Source: Apostichopus japonicus (taxonomy: Eukaryota > Echinodermata > Holothuroidea > Aspidochirotida > Stichopodidae). From it: a stretch of 64,000 nt of DNA. The stretch spans positions 6,781,001-6,845,000 of the forward strand of contig NC_092578.1 of assembly GCF_037975245.1 (NCBI RefSeq). Reading direction: 5' to 3'. Under the pieces are notes generated by a model, which was not told the DNA's origin, did no database searches, and worked only from the letters and a program-made list of their open reading frames with translations. Below, piece after piece: positions 13,301 through 23,308 of this stretch; the first letter of the stretch is position 1, and every line of letters begins with the position of its first letter. The translations under genes were made by a program, and so were the position numbers.

Positions 13301-16300
13301 TATCAGATGAAAATATTACCGAAATAGACTGAAATGTAAGGGTATTGTTTAACATTTCCTTCTGACAAGTTAAACCAATCCTTGCAACATAGTTGATAAT
13401 ATTGACCAATCTTGTGTGCCACATTGACCGAATGAGACGATGTGGCTAACGATATTAATTTTGCTTTAAAAGGTCTTCATTATCATCCAGTAATACACAA
13501 AAATTTCCATAAAGTGGCTCAAATCTGACAGTTTTACTTACATCAGCATTTTACAGTCATTTTTAAAGGGGATTTTGTCTCACTGACATTCCATCTTTCA
13601 TTTTTTTTTTCATCTCAGTTCATTTATATCTTTTTGTATTTTTGCCACAATAAAATACTTGATATACATATAATTTATTAAATATGGAAATGAAGTGTTA
13701 TAAGATTCTTGTTGAAAAAATGGGTGAGTCAGGGGGTAAGGGGGGGGGGGTTAGGCAGCATAAGCAACAAAAGGAGAAGACAAAGTAATGATAAAACTTA
13801 ATAGAGCACAGACCTAGCAGTGATGAGTAAGAAAACAACTGAGGCGTTCTTGCACACACACAAAATTATCGTAATATTTTAGTGCAGTACCGGAAAAGTA
13901 CACATATTTTCTGCTCTACGCATAACATGTAATGACTGATTCACTGCTACCATTTCTTGGGATAAAAATTAATAATAATGAATATTCAGTGGTCTATAAA
14001 GCTGATTTTGCTCACTGTTATCAGAGGGCTACTGGCATGCCACATGAAGATTGTTACTGTTTGGCCAGTTTGGTTGACTTGGGACCAGTGCTGAAATTGA
14101 ATCCATGTGGAATAGCTGAGTTTAATCTTACAGGGGCCTACACCAGGACTGATTAAATCACTGCTTTGCAGAGAAGTGTGTAACTTGAGTTTCCAGTGTA
14201 GGAATTAATAGTAACTGCTTCAACTTGTAACCATGGAAGCATACCCTTGGCAGCTGGCCAAATGAGCTAGATCCATCTATGCCCCAAGGTAGATCAGTAC
14301 ACACACTATAAATCTGACACAATTTGCCATTGTTAATAGTCAGAAGAACTTTGTACCCTATATGCTTTACATCTCTTTTGTAGCAGAACTACCAGAACAG
14401 AAGCTATTTACTAAGAGCACTGTAACCAGATACAGCTCTTACAAATTTCTAGGTTCTGTTCAATAATTCATTTACATTGTTCTGTATCACAGTATCTCTT
14501 AAGAATAAAGTGCCAACTTTGTTTTTATTCTTTGAAAAACTTGGTGCAGCTTAATTATATGAACACATCATGGCTGATAACAACTGTTTGCAAGATCTCT
14601 TCTTTTCTTTCAATTTTTGCCTTATTTTTCTCGATGTTTAGATGTCAGCTGCTGTAATACAATACCTTCAAGTGTCTGAAAAGAGTTTAGATGAATTAAA
14701 TTCAGTAGATATTGCTGGCTTAGACAAATTTATTTGTGGCTTAACTGCAGACGAAATCACTCAGCTGAACAGTTCTGCATACGGGTAATTAACTTTAATA
14801 TTTCTATATTAATAAACATATATATATTTTTTCTTTCAAAATGTGGGCCTTAGTGACATTTTACTGAGGGCAAAGGAGAGCAAATACTGAGTTGTGGAGA
14901 CCTTTATATTCTGGCAATCAATATAAAGTGAGGAAGTAATTGATAATTTCAATTGCCCTAGTTGTAAGCTAAGGCATTACAAGTATTTATCAGTATGGTA
15001 GTATTAATAGCTAATAATGGTGGCGAGACACATTAATACCAACACCTGGTCTGCTGCCCAGAGCAATTGAATTGGATGAGTAATAAAACATTGACTGTGG
15101 CAGGCCAATTCATTCCTGCTAAACACATCAACAGGTACAATAGTTTCCTCATGGTGGTCCGTTAATATCAAGAGAACAGATAACCACTGTAACAGTATCA
15201 TTAAGGACTTAAGCATTTCCTCTACTGCTAATAGTAATTCTTTAAGGAATGATTCACTTCCTTCCCCCTTTTTTTAAGGTGGGGAGAGGGGGGGTAAGGG
15301 AGGGTGCAGTTCTCTTTCAATTCATGTCCCTTGTGTTCCATTGTCTCTTGCGGAAGTGTACCCTTGTCAAAGCTAAATCATTAAATCTCTGTTTTTTAAT
15401 AAAACATTTGGAAAGTTCTCTTGTTTTGTCACTATTTCTAAAAGGAAAACTAACAAAAAATTGACAACCCAAATGACAACCCAAGACAAACATAAATAAG
15501 GAAATATTTACTCTAACTTGATTTACATTTTGATATTGAATGGAAAAAGTAGTGCAAGATGGATTAATGGAATAATTAATTAACAATAAATGTTGTGAGC
15601 ATGATATCAATAATTGGTGTTTTTTGTGTCTTATATGTAGAGTGTCTGCAACCTCTATTGGTACTCTGGAGGTTTGTAACACCGATCAACTGAATGCATT
15701 TAAAGGTCATGCAGTCATTACCTATGGACCAATCAGTTCATGGCAACCAGAAATATTCACTGAAGTTGGAGTAGTCATAGGTAACCAAACAAACAAAAAA
15801 GTTGAAATCTTGGCAAAATTCGTTGCAAAATTTACTTTACGGCCATTGCTGTTCAAACTTTTCTAGTTTTGTTCATGTTTGTTTTTAACATGGTGAGTTG
15901 TATTTATACAAACTATAAAACATGCAATTTGTTTGCTTTCTTGATTTTTTGCCTTAATTGTTTGAACTTTGTGTTGTTGTTGTTTTGTCTGTGTATGAAT
16001 TCTCTTGATACATAAAATGATTTTCATTGTTTTTAAATTATAATAATAAGTTAATCATCTAAACATTAACAAGGTTTCAACAATCTAATGATGAAGATCA
16101 AAATGTATACATGTTTATTTTGTTACCTGCTATTAACTCCAATATAGAAATCTATCCATTGAATTCTGCTTAAGAATACCCCCCCCCCCCCTACCAAAGT
16201 TGTTTACCTTAAACAGTTCAGTGCTTCTTCTTAATTTAACATTTTGTTGAAGATTTCTTTGTTTTCTTTTTCTGATGTGTCTTTCTATTTCATTATTCTT

Positions 16301-19300
16301 TTCTCTTTCTGTTGAATTTTGCTAATGTGACTTGTATTGTGTGGCCTGGTATGCCACAAGTCCTGAAATGGAATATTATGTCCAACTATAATGGCATATG
16401 TTAGTTCCTCACACTCTCATCGGACAAAATCATTTCCTGTATGAGGAATAGACCTCAGACGATTTCCCCACAATTTAAAATTTCTTGTCTCCTCATTGGC
16501 TTATTCAAATTTGAGGGTTCTGCTCGGAAGAAATCGGCATATACCGAATTAAATTCTCATTGGAGGACTTTGTCACCTGTCAAACAATAATGCTCTTGAT
16601 TGGAAGAAATCGATATATATGTTAATTAAATCTCCATCAGTCGATTTCTTGCAATCTCATTGGAGAATATAAGCTTGACAAATGGCAATTTAATTCAACA
16701 TATATGGCTATTCCAGGATTTATGGCACACCAGGTGCACCATAGACTTGCTTGAAGGTTCTAATAGGAGATCTGGACATGAAGTTATTGCATTTACTGCT
16801 GAGTAGATAAAGAGGGAGTCTCAAGAGATTGTTGCAGTATTAATATTTACTATTATGCCTGCTACGTAGGCAAACATTTTGGTTTGATTTAGAAAAACAG
16901 GCATTTGTGTCAGAGTGTGTTGCAGTTTACTGTATGGCTAACCCTATGTCTGGCTAGTTCTTTTAGAACACACATCTAGGTGTGGTTTTCAAAACACCCT
17001 GTAAATACTCCAATAGCCTTTCCTGACCATAAAAATTGTAAATTGAGTTGTTGCTAGGGGGATTTTAGAATTCAACATTAGTGTGAGTTTGACATTCTTG
17101 TTCACTGAAGTCATTTTCCCTTTAAACCATGCTGTGATGCTTCCAATAAAAGTATGTACAATGACACCTTCACCCCAGAACAAAGGAACAGTAGGATTAA
17201 CATTCTCCCTAGAAATAACAAATAAATATGTTAGAATACCTTTCTTTTCCTCTTAAAATGCTTTCAATATTTTTTGTTGGCATCCCATTAAAGTGATTAC
17301 AATGTACAACAGGTTTTTTTTCACAGGAAAGGTTTGCTCATGACTCTTTTTTTCTTCTCCTTTTTTTTGCAGCCGGTTTTACAGCCAATGAACTGTCTAG
17401 CCTGAATACCACCTCTGCGGCGGGCATCACTCCGCTAGCCATTAGTTTAATTCCACCTGATACATTTGGGGTTTGTATGTTTGACATCTGGGCAATTTAT
17501 GAAACACAGTTCTCTGTTTTCTATAAACTAGAAAATGCCTAACATTCACAACACTGTCTTGTTATGTCACCTTGTACCTCTAGTATTATTCCGTGGATCG
17601 GTACTACTTACTACACTCCTTTTATCTTCTGGCATCATGTTTGAGATTGGGGGACCAGCAGCCAGCAATACACCTTTAATGTCATGAATATTCATTACAT
17701 TGGAACTTAAATTTCCTGAATATTTCATTATTTGAAATTCAGTTTTTTGCAAACAGCGGAAGTTTGGCAAGTTCGACTAACATCTTACACTTGCTTGTGT
17801 TTCTATATCTGTGATGTCGCTCTGAGATTATATTCTGTTCCGCCTCTCATCCAATCTTAGAACGGTTTTACGCTAGACGTTCTGGGAGCGTTTGACGAAG
17901 CTCAAGCACTAGCTGTAACGTCGGAGCAGTTGGCTGCTCTCTCATCAACTCAAAGCTTAGTTCTCATAGAAGCTGAGTATGGTGAGGAGGATGTTCCTCC
18001 TGAAGTCATTGAAGATATCCAGAATACTGAGAATACCACCCCTGAAGGTACCTCAATATAGTTATGATTCATTTTAATTTCTATCTTCGAAGATTTGAAA
18101 GGAAGAGCAATTCTTCCCCTCCCACTGCCCTTGACCCCTCCCCCTCCTCCCCAAATGAGTTTGTCTTCCTCAGAAGTGATCGTTTTGTACTGAAGATGGT
18201 GACAAACTAGATGCCAACAATTTAATATATCATGCTGGTCCAAATGTGCTTTTAGAAATGAGTGACATTTTAATACGGAATGTCACCTACCAATATTGCG
18301 ATTTCAGAGGAACCAATGACGTTGGACAAAAAATGTACTAGACTTATCAGGAAAGGAGATGAGGAATATAAACCAGATAAAACAACGATATAGTTTTAAC
18401 ATTTTTGGCATAAACTATTGTTGCCTGGAACCATGTTAGCTTATATCTCTTCAAAGATGTGGTTATTCACTGATAAAGTACACACTTACATATTCTGGGT
18501 AAGAGTATATAGATGCTGACATAAACCCCATTGAGAAGCTCTCAGAAACCACTGCAAGAACTGAACAACTGTCTCCAACGATGATGCAAACGCTACTGAA
18601 AATTGTCCCAAAAATGCTACTATTTACATGACACCGATTACCGAACTTTGAGTCATCAAACTTCACCATGCGTCGTTTGATTTTTTTTGCTCAAGTTTTA
18701 AGAGCAGGATTTATTCATGTATTAAATAAAAGACTGTTTTCTGTCCTCAAGGTGAACCAGAAGATGAACCAGGAGAAGAACCAGAAGGAGAGCCAGAGAA
18801 GAAACCAGAAAAAAAACCTAATGGTATGAAACCTTCCGATTACCGATCAATTGATTAAACGAATAACCACACTGCTCGTTCTTAATTATAGAGTTGGTCG
18901 TGAGAAGAGACAGGAAATTATCATCTTCTTTCAAAGGAGATTTGTACCTCAGTTGAGAAAGGAAAGAGAAAACGTCTATAAATTAGTAAAGATGAGAATT
19001 AGAAGTCAAGGTACTGTAATGGGTTATTAGTGTTCAGCATTGGCATTTAGATATGCAGGCAAGTCTCATGTATGGGTGTATGTATGTATGTATGTATGTA
19101 TGTATTTTAGATCCTCCTGCAAGCAGGAACTCGCGAAGAAGCCTCATTGGCTTATCAAAGCCGCAAGCTGACCGAAATCAGTTTCTTACATTCATAATTA
19201 ACGTCCATGATTATGAATTGTCAATTGTCTCTGTAACTGGACGACATACATTAATCTTGGAGTGACTGGAACTCGGGACCTTATGATTGAAAGGCACTGT

Positions 19301-19698
19301 AATGAGCATGTAATGAGCACTTATGTTCAACAAGCATTACGCTGAGCTGCCACCTTCAAGTTGTTGTTTTCACCAAAAAGAGTGTGACCTTACTTGAAGG
19401 AAAGGATACTTTCTGTTTCCAAAAACACATTACTAGCTTTCAAATCTCTTTTGGGGGGGGGGGTGGGGGTAGGGGGACTATAACATGTCAAGAGTAACAT
19501 TTGGCCCTATGTCATCCTTTAACAACATTATTCCTATATAAGATAAGAAGCTTTCACATAATATCCACCCCCTGGATTCTACTGGACATTTCCTCAGGAT
19601 TTAATCTCACACTATTTTTTTCTTTGTTAGGTGCCATCAAGAATTACCAGCGGTTCCAATTTATTCTCATCTCAATGGCCGTATGTCATCTGCTCTGA
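1142..19698 (+). CDS. Mesothelin/stereocilin-like GPI-anchored protein, 16 exons, 5' partial
   Basis: Sixteen exons join in one open frame of 720 codons and a stop: 1142-1324, 6812-6897, 7272-7389, 8259-8374, 8727-8859, 10180-10379, 11111-11201, 11701-11890, 12225-12406, 13120-13275, 14642-14784, 15641-15780, 17373-17470, 17861-18047, 18752-18823, 19631-19698. Every junction keeps phase. The protein is built of Leu-rich helical repeats of mesothelin/otoancorin/stereocilin type. Residues 368-372 (RRRKR) form a furin-type site, as in the mesothelin precursor. The part after it has four cysteines (380, 409, 517, 545) in two pairs spaced like those of mature mesothelin, then a Pro/Glu/Lys linker and a C-terminal GPI signal. 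The family acts at the cell surface or in apical extracellular matrices (cell adhesion, inner-ear matrices). No signal peptide is seen because the 5' end lies upstream. The family call is firm; which member it is most like is inferred by eye. Confidence 0.78.
1349..1598 (+). repeat. tRNA-derived SINE copy, full length
   Basis: It has an A-box-like head (tacctcagtggttaacgcc), a B box (ggttcgagtcactcc), about 150 bases of body and a (CATA)n tail. It starts about 24 bases after the donor site of the first visible exon of the mesothelin-like gene. Confidence 0.78.
1608..2606. mobile_element. Non-autonomous hAT-type DNA transposon with 8-bp target duplication
   Basis: The ends are inverted: the left starts CAGGCACGTAGCCAGG and the right, read in reverse, starts CAGGTGCGTAGCCAAGG. 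Exact 8-bp direct repeats ATTAAAGG flank it at 1600-1607 and 2607-2614, the length made by hAT transposases. No transposase frame is present in its 999 bases. It lies in intron 1 of the mesothelin-like gene. Confidence 0.85.
2615..6811. other. Rest of intron 1 of the mesothelin-like gene (outside the hAT element)
   Basis: Outside the element at 3955-5579 I see no coding signal. A stretch at 3560-3670 has degenerate GAGTCC/GGACTC words related to the repeat at 38.25 kb. Confidence 0.5.
3955..5579. mobile_element. Non-autonomous hAT-type element with GTTTAAACG subterminal repeats
   Basis: Exact 8-bp direct repeats GCATTCAG lie at 3947-3954 and 5580-5587. The element ends are inverted: TAGTGCTGTG on the left, TAGGGCTGAG on the right in reverse. 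Many copies of GTTTAAACG and related words cluster within about 100 bases of both ends, as transposase-binding repeats do. Its 1625 bases have no recognisable transposase. It lies in intron 1 of the mesothelin-like gene. Confidence 0.8.
6812..6897 (+). CDS. Mesothelin-like gene, exon 2
   Basis: The exon is 86 nt, phase 0 to 2. The acceptor is the less common form gcaaag; the nearby tacag at 6824-6828 would break the frame with exon 1. The product starts STKLYRKVKKELL, matching the family habit of a basic helix right after the preceding ...WNKGQ. The donor is gtgagg. Confidence 0.6.
7272..7389 (+). CDS. Mesothelin-like gene, exon 3
   Basis: The exon is 118 nt, phase 2 to 0. The acceptor is tttgcag and the donor gtaaaa. 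It encodes LGTVMVGMTCEDIELLE and ends WTLRQ, the family pattern of Leu-Gly-x-hydrophobic, then Asp-Ile, then Trp...Gln. Confidence 0.78.
8259..8374 (+). CDS. Mesothelin-like gene, exon 4
   Basis: The exon is 116 nt, phase 0 to 2. The acceptor aacatag at 8258 is chosen because it keeps frame; the acceptor-like aacag at 8274-8278 does not. The product starts ARCISNRVRNFFGHG and ends LTGQTMKEFT. The donor is gtaagt. Confidence 0.65.
8727..8859 (+). CDS. Mesothelin-like gene, exon 5
   Basis: The exon is 133 nt, phase 2 to 0. The acceptor is ttttag and the donor gtaaga. It begins TPEELSHLSHDVCEVSF, close in form to the mesothelin SPEEL motif, and ends in a basic helix RRSKRQEIAQKALICL. Confidence 0.75.
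8860..10179 (+). other. Intron 5 of the mesothelin-like gene
   Basis: I see no coding signal and no recognised repeat in these 1.3 kb. Confidence 0.5.
10180..10379 (+). CDS. Mesothelin-like gene, exon 6
   Basis: The exon is 200 nt, phase 0 to 2. The acceptor is tgttccag and the donor gtatgt. It encodes a repeat with LGYLGCELEPDDIERVDVAD, again the hydrophobic-then-Asp-Ile signature of the family. Confidence 0.78.
10908..11090. repeat. AT-rich tandem repeat in an intron, unit about 48 bp
   Basis: About three and a half copies of a unit containing ataatcttgcatgtattttt and tttgtttgtagttttatt follow one another just before the exon at 11111. Confidence 0.7.
11111..11201 (+). CDS. Mesothelin-like gene, exon 7
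   Basis: The exon is 91 nt, phase 2 to 0. The acceptor is ccaatag and the donor gttaga. It encodes SPETWTSAIIESVAPFLLYL and ends DVFDE. Confidence 0.72.
11701..11890 (+). CDS. Mesothelin-like gene, exon 8, with furin-type site
   Basis: The exon is 190 nt, phase 0 to 1. The acceptor is tttgttag and the donor gtcaat. The last five whole codons read RRRKR, a strong proprotein-convertase site just before a new domain, where mesothelin precursors are cut. The donor is weaker than average, but the next exon needs exactly this phase. Confidence 0.75.
12225..12406 (+). CDS. Mesothelin-like gene, exon 9: start of the mature domain
   Basis: The exon is 182 nt, phase 1 to 0. The acceptor is ttttttag and the donor gtttta (weak). 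It holds the first cysteine pair (VPTCDEID and FESCGYV) and a helix GFSEDQLDALLDKAKE that resembles the start of mature mesothelin. Confidence 0.75.
13120..13275 (+). CDS. Mesothelin-like gene, exon 10
   Basis: The exon is 156 nt, phase 0 to 0. The acceptor is ctatatcag and the donor gtaaga. It encodes MTPDELSQLGNIATRFTVVE and ends GNWSSEQ, again Trp...Gln at the junction, with one N-glycosylation sequon. Confidence 0.78.
14642..14784 (+). CDS. Mesothelin-like gene, exon 11
   Basis: The exon is 143 nt, phase 0 to 2. The acceptor is gatgtttag and the donor gtaatt. It contains FICGLTADEITQLNSS, which aligns by eye with the mesothelin segment ending in LCSLSPEELSSV and carries the third cysteine. 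Confidence 0.76.
15641..15780 (+). CDS. Mesothelin-like gene, exon 12
   Basis: The exon is 140 nt, phase 2 to 1. The acceptor is tatatgtag and the donor gtaacc. It contains LEVCNTDQLNAF with the fourth cysteine, at the place of the DTCDPRQLDVL motif of mesothelin. Confidence 0.75.
16345..16734. mobile_element. MITE with about 27-bp imperfect inverted ends
   Basis: The left end reads CCTGGTATGCCACAAGTCC; the right end in reverse reads CCTGGTGTGCCATAAATCC. There is no coding capacity. It lies in the intron between exons 12 and 13 of the mesothelin-like gene. A related internal stretch occurs near 48.1-48.25 kb. Confidence 0.6.
17373..17470 (+). CDS. Mesothelin-like gene, exon 13
   Basis: The exon is 98 nt, phase 1 to 0. 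The acceptor is tttttgcag and the donor gtttgt (weak). It encodes FTANELSSLNTTS, then GITPLAISLIPPDTFG, a motif pattern seen near the C terminus of stereocilin-type proteins. Confidence 0.72.
17861..18047 (+). CDS. Mesothelin-like gene, exon 14
   Basis: The exon is 187 nt, phase 0 to 1. The acceptor is caatcttag and the donor gtacct. It holds the last helical repeat (LDVLGAFDEAQALAV, then QLAALSS) and then turns acidic. Confidence 0.76.
18752..18823 (+). CDS. Mesothelin-like gene, exon 15: Pro/Glu/Lys linker
   Basis: The exon is 72 nt, phase 1 to 1. The acceptor is cctcaag and the donor gtatga. It encodes a low-complexity spacer of Glu-Pro units that changes from acidic to Lys-rich (EPEKKPEKKPN). 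Such a spacer would hold the folded domain away from the membrane. Its symmetric phase means it could be skipped without a frameshift. Confidence 0.65.
19077..19354 (-). repeat. tRNA-derived SINE copy, reverse orientation
   Basis: In reverse it has the head (ggtggcagctcagcg), the B-box-like gagttccagtcactcc, the body, the CCTGC/GCAGG tail hairpin and a (CATA)n tail. A short segment of the head (taatgagca) is duplicated. Confidence 0.75.
19631..19698 (+). CDS. Mesothelin-like gene, last exon: GPI-anchor signal
   Basis: The exon is 68 nt, entered in phase 1 and ending at TGA 19696-19698. The junction with exon 15 reads PNGAIKNYQRFQ, then a 12-residue hydrophobic end FILISMAVCHLL. Asn-Gly-Ala is a good omega/omega+1/omega+2 triplet, followed by a polar spacer and a terminal hydrophobic tail, which is the GPI-attachment layout. 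Human mesothelin is also GPI-anchored. Confidence 0.7.
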
Positions 19699-19872
19699 AG
19701 GAAAATACTATGATTTGTTTCTCAAGAAGGCTTTCCATGCACAGTTCCAACCGCACATGTTGCAACTGGGAATTGTATGTCATATTTTATGCGGTCTTTG
19801 TGCGATAACAGACACAATTGTAAAAACTGACATGAGTATCAAATAGATGGGTTTGAGGCATGATGAGGCTAC

Positions 19873-19878
19873 AATAAA
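19873..19878 (+). terminator. Poly(A) signal of the mesothelin-like gene
   Basis: This is an AATAAA hexamer 175 bases after the stop codon. A second AATAAA lies at 19943-19948. Either could serve; the sequence alone cannot choose. Confidence 0.45.
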
Positions 19879-22227
19879 TATAAACAGCATGCACATCAAA
19901 CAAATATGTATATATTGAATAATGAATATTAATGTGTGAAGAAATAAATGTATATGGCCAAACTTGTGTTAAATGATAACAAATGAAATGAATGTCCAAA
20001 ACACACATGTAAATAATTAATAAAAATTAATAGAATATTAAAGACAAATGTGAGAAAATGGTAACAATTTTGTCTACCCTCATAATATATATATTTTGAC
20101 TCAAATGTGAATGTTGTTGTAGTTTTGCTTCAATCCTACAGATCTAAGATTATTCTACACATCCAAATTTTCATATATTTTTATTTATGAAGTAGTTGTT
20201 TGAAAAATATTATCTTATGAATATTGAACAGAAACATATCTGTGTAACAGCACATATCTTGTAATATTTAAAGCCAGGTGCTCTGATGATGTTAGATATT
20301 ATTTGCATCTTTTAGTTATCTAATACTTATCCTTTGAAAGTTAGTAGATATTCTATTTAATCTAATATGAAGCAGGGACTGATTTAGTGTTCAATTTACT
20401 TTATCAGTTTGGAAGGCTATGAACTTCATCTTTTTGACTTACCATGGTTACTGTGTGTACAAAAGCTGCTATATATCTTTGCATTTATATAGCAGTTTGT
20501 TTATGCGATACCATATAAATTATTCATTGTAAAGTTCTTATGCATGTTTGTGTATACTTTCAATATCATTAAATTATTTTGATATTTTTCACTCTTCCTA
20601 ACTTAATTGCCTTGTTCCCTCTGATATAAAGAGAACTTTTGAGACAGATAGATTTTGCACCTTTAAAGTTTTGAAATTTTAAATTTTTTGAATGGACATG
20701 TAAATATATTTCTCAATGATGTTTGACCAATTCAGCTTCACATGTCAAATTTAGTTACACATTTTTTTAAATTTTGCATAGTTGGTATTTCAGATAGTTT
20801 TTTCTTATTTCTAGACTTGTTTTTGTTATGATTTTTTAATCTAATATGCATAGTTTGTTGTTAATTTGAAATTTATGTGACATTTATACTGTTATCCAAA
20901 AAGAAATCTTTCCAGCTGCGATTATATTTTGGATATTGTCCTTTTCTCCTTCTTCCTGGTGTTTTCATTTGCATGCGCAGCTCCAGGATTTTCAAAATGA
21001 GGGGGATTTGGGGGGGGGGGTGGCTGGGCTGCTTTTAGTCTGCAGCAAGTTTGTGCCACTGCACGAGTTAACATATAGCCAAGTCTTGTTAACACCCAAG
21101 TATAAGCAGCTCTGCACAGAGCTCATCGCTGTATTTGCTCAGCGTGCCCCAATCTTCCACGCATTCTAGCAGATACTAGGTAACGGACAGATCCTCGAAC
21201 ATGTAAAATCCAACGGACGAGCGCCCTCAATTTATGCACACTGTTACCGCGGAAGGCGTTAGGTATATGCATGGAGATATGGACGAGAAACGAATATTAC
21301 AAACGTCTTGACCAAGATAATACACTGCATGAGAAATCACTATTTACTTCACTGTAAGAGGAATTACTACCACAAGTAATAACTACAAGAGTTATTACTG
21401 TAGTAATTCAGTGAAAAAGATGGCGCTCTACGCATTTGACTACGCCCTTACCCACCGGTTCAAACGTCTCCTGTGCGTACTTGCTGCTATAATAGGGTTT
21501 ATCCTTTGCCCATTTTCCATAATTTTATCTAATAGCGTTATTGCACTAAAGCAATGATGTTTGACATAAACAGGAGCCCACATACACTAGATCCGCGTCC
21601 TGGGCGTGGAGGTGAGGCCATGGCCTTTTTTTGTATAGAGAAAGAAAAACAGCAATATAAGCCATTTCTCGTGTGCATAAATGACTTTCCTAAATGCAAA
21701 TTATGAAGGTCATAAATAGATATTCAATTCTCCTAATCCTGATATGTTATCACTTGCCTACAATGGAAGATATGAAAGGATTAAAAAGTTACTGCGAATC
21801 AAGAGCTAAGAGCATATTTGACATTTCTAACCCTAACATTATATTCCTATGGTGTCGAAGTGTGGTATTGCAAGGAAATTTGGGGGGGGGGGGGGGGCTT
21901 CGAATAAAAGCAAAAAATGATTCACAAACATCTATATTTGTAATTGATAGCGAAACAACTCCCTAAAGGCATGATGACACAAGCTGAGTATCTTCTTTGT
22001 CTAAATTGAAAGTGGGTGCATGGGGATGGGTGAAAGAGGGCAAAATGGAGATTAATGTTCGTCATCATCATCCATATCAACTGAATCTAAGATATGACCA
22101 TATTCATATATCGACTGTAGTGACAGAGTACTACTACTTATGTTCAGTATGACATTAGTATAACACTTCTGCATCGGCGTATACATAAATTCGATGCACA
22201 TATGTTGCAATACGCCCTCAGTACCTT

Positions 22228-22345
22228 CAGATATTATTGTTATTATTATTATCACCATCATTATCATCATCATCATCATTATAGTATTATTATTAGTAGT
22301 ATAATTTTTATTATTTATTACAATAATAACAATTACAACAATAGT
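22228..22345. repeat. ATT / CAT trinucleotide microsatellite
   Basis: This is an interrupted run of TTA/ATT and ATC/CAT triplets. Confidence 0.75.
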
Positions 22346-23027
22346 AATAGTAATGATATTTTTAAACAGTACAATAAATTGCGAAACGGAAAACAGTACT
22401 AACGTCTTGGCCTATAGACTATGTGGGATAAGGAAATGGCCTCCCTCAGTGAGATCAGCTTCATTTCAAACAACGGCAGGGTACGATATAAACACTATAG
22501 TGTGTCGACCATATGTGGGGAACTCATTATCTACTCGAATCTATCTCTTGACCTGTTGTAAGGCTTCTCATGGGGATCCAACATCTGCTTCTCTAAGTGA
22601 TCCTAATTAATGTACAGTTATAGCCAAGCTATGAGTCAGTGCGGCGGTTTATCAACATCGACTGAATCTTTGTTACGTTCTTTGAGATTCTGTAGTTATA
22701 AATATAATGATGTCAATATCTAATAATGTGGAGAAATAGTTTTGCAAGAGTGTGTGCGGTAACAGTGGCATTGATTTACGGCCCGTATACTTTCAACTCG
22801 GGGAAAATAAATGAGATGAACACTGGAAATTGTTGATGTGTAATACGACCTGTCTAGCTCGAACATATGCGCTCCTATTCGTACAGTAAGAGTAGGCTAA
22901 TGTTATATCTCTCCCCACCTCTCTCTCTGAATATTTTTTTTTGGGGGGGGGATATTACATGAGGTTCCCTGTCCCCTCCCTTTCCTCTCCATATCGGGGC
23001 CCCGACACGATGTTAAAAAGCAGGTAA

Positions 23028-23308
23028 CAGGGCGGATCCAGGGGGTGCGGGGGGATGATCGTCCTCGCCCTTTTCAGCCCCCCCCCCCCAATTAAAAGTA
23101 GTTATATACATGGGCACAACATTTCGCTTAGTCCTAGACCTAATTTATAGCCTAAATAAATATTTCTCATTATGCGTTCAACCATTTCACTGATCTAACA
23201 TTTTAATTTTGGTTTAAGGGGTCGGGGTGGGGGAGGACCCCCACACCATTCCCCGTCCCGGTACATTGGATGCAACTTCAACGACCAAAGGAAACCCCCT
23301 CGCCCCTG
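23028..23308. mobile_element. Small hAT-like MITE
   Basis: The left end is CAGGGCGGATCCAGGGGG and the right end in reverse is CAGGGGCGAGGGGGTT. The flanks are GCAGGTAA and CAGGATAA, which match only if one base was gained or lost, so the duplication is uncertain. Confidence 0.5.

Noticed and set aside
20936-21620. Possible further hAT-like element (cagctccaggattttc... start)
   Set aside because: I could not find a matching inverted end or a target duplication.
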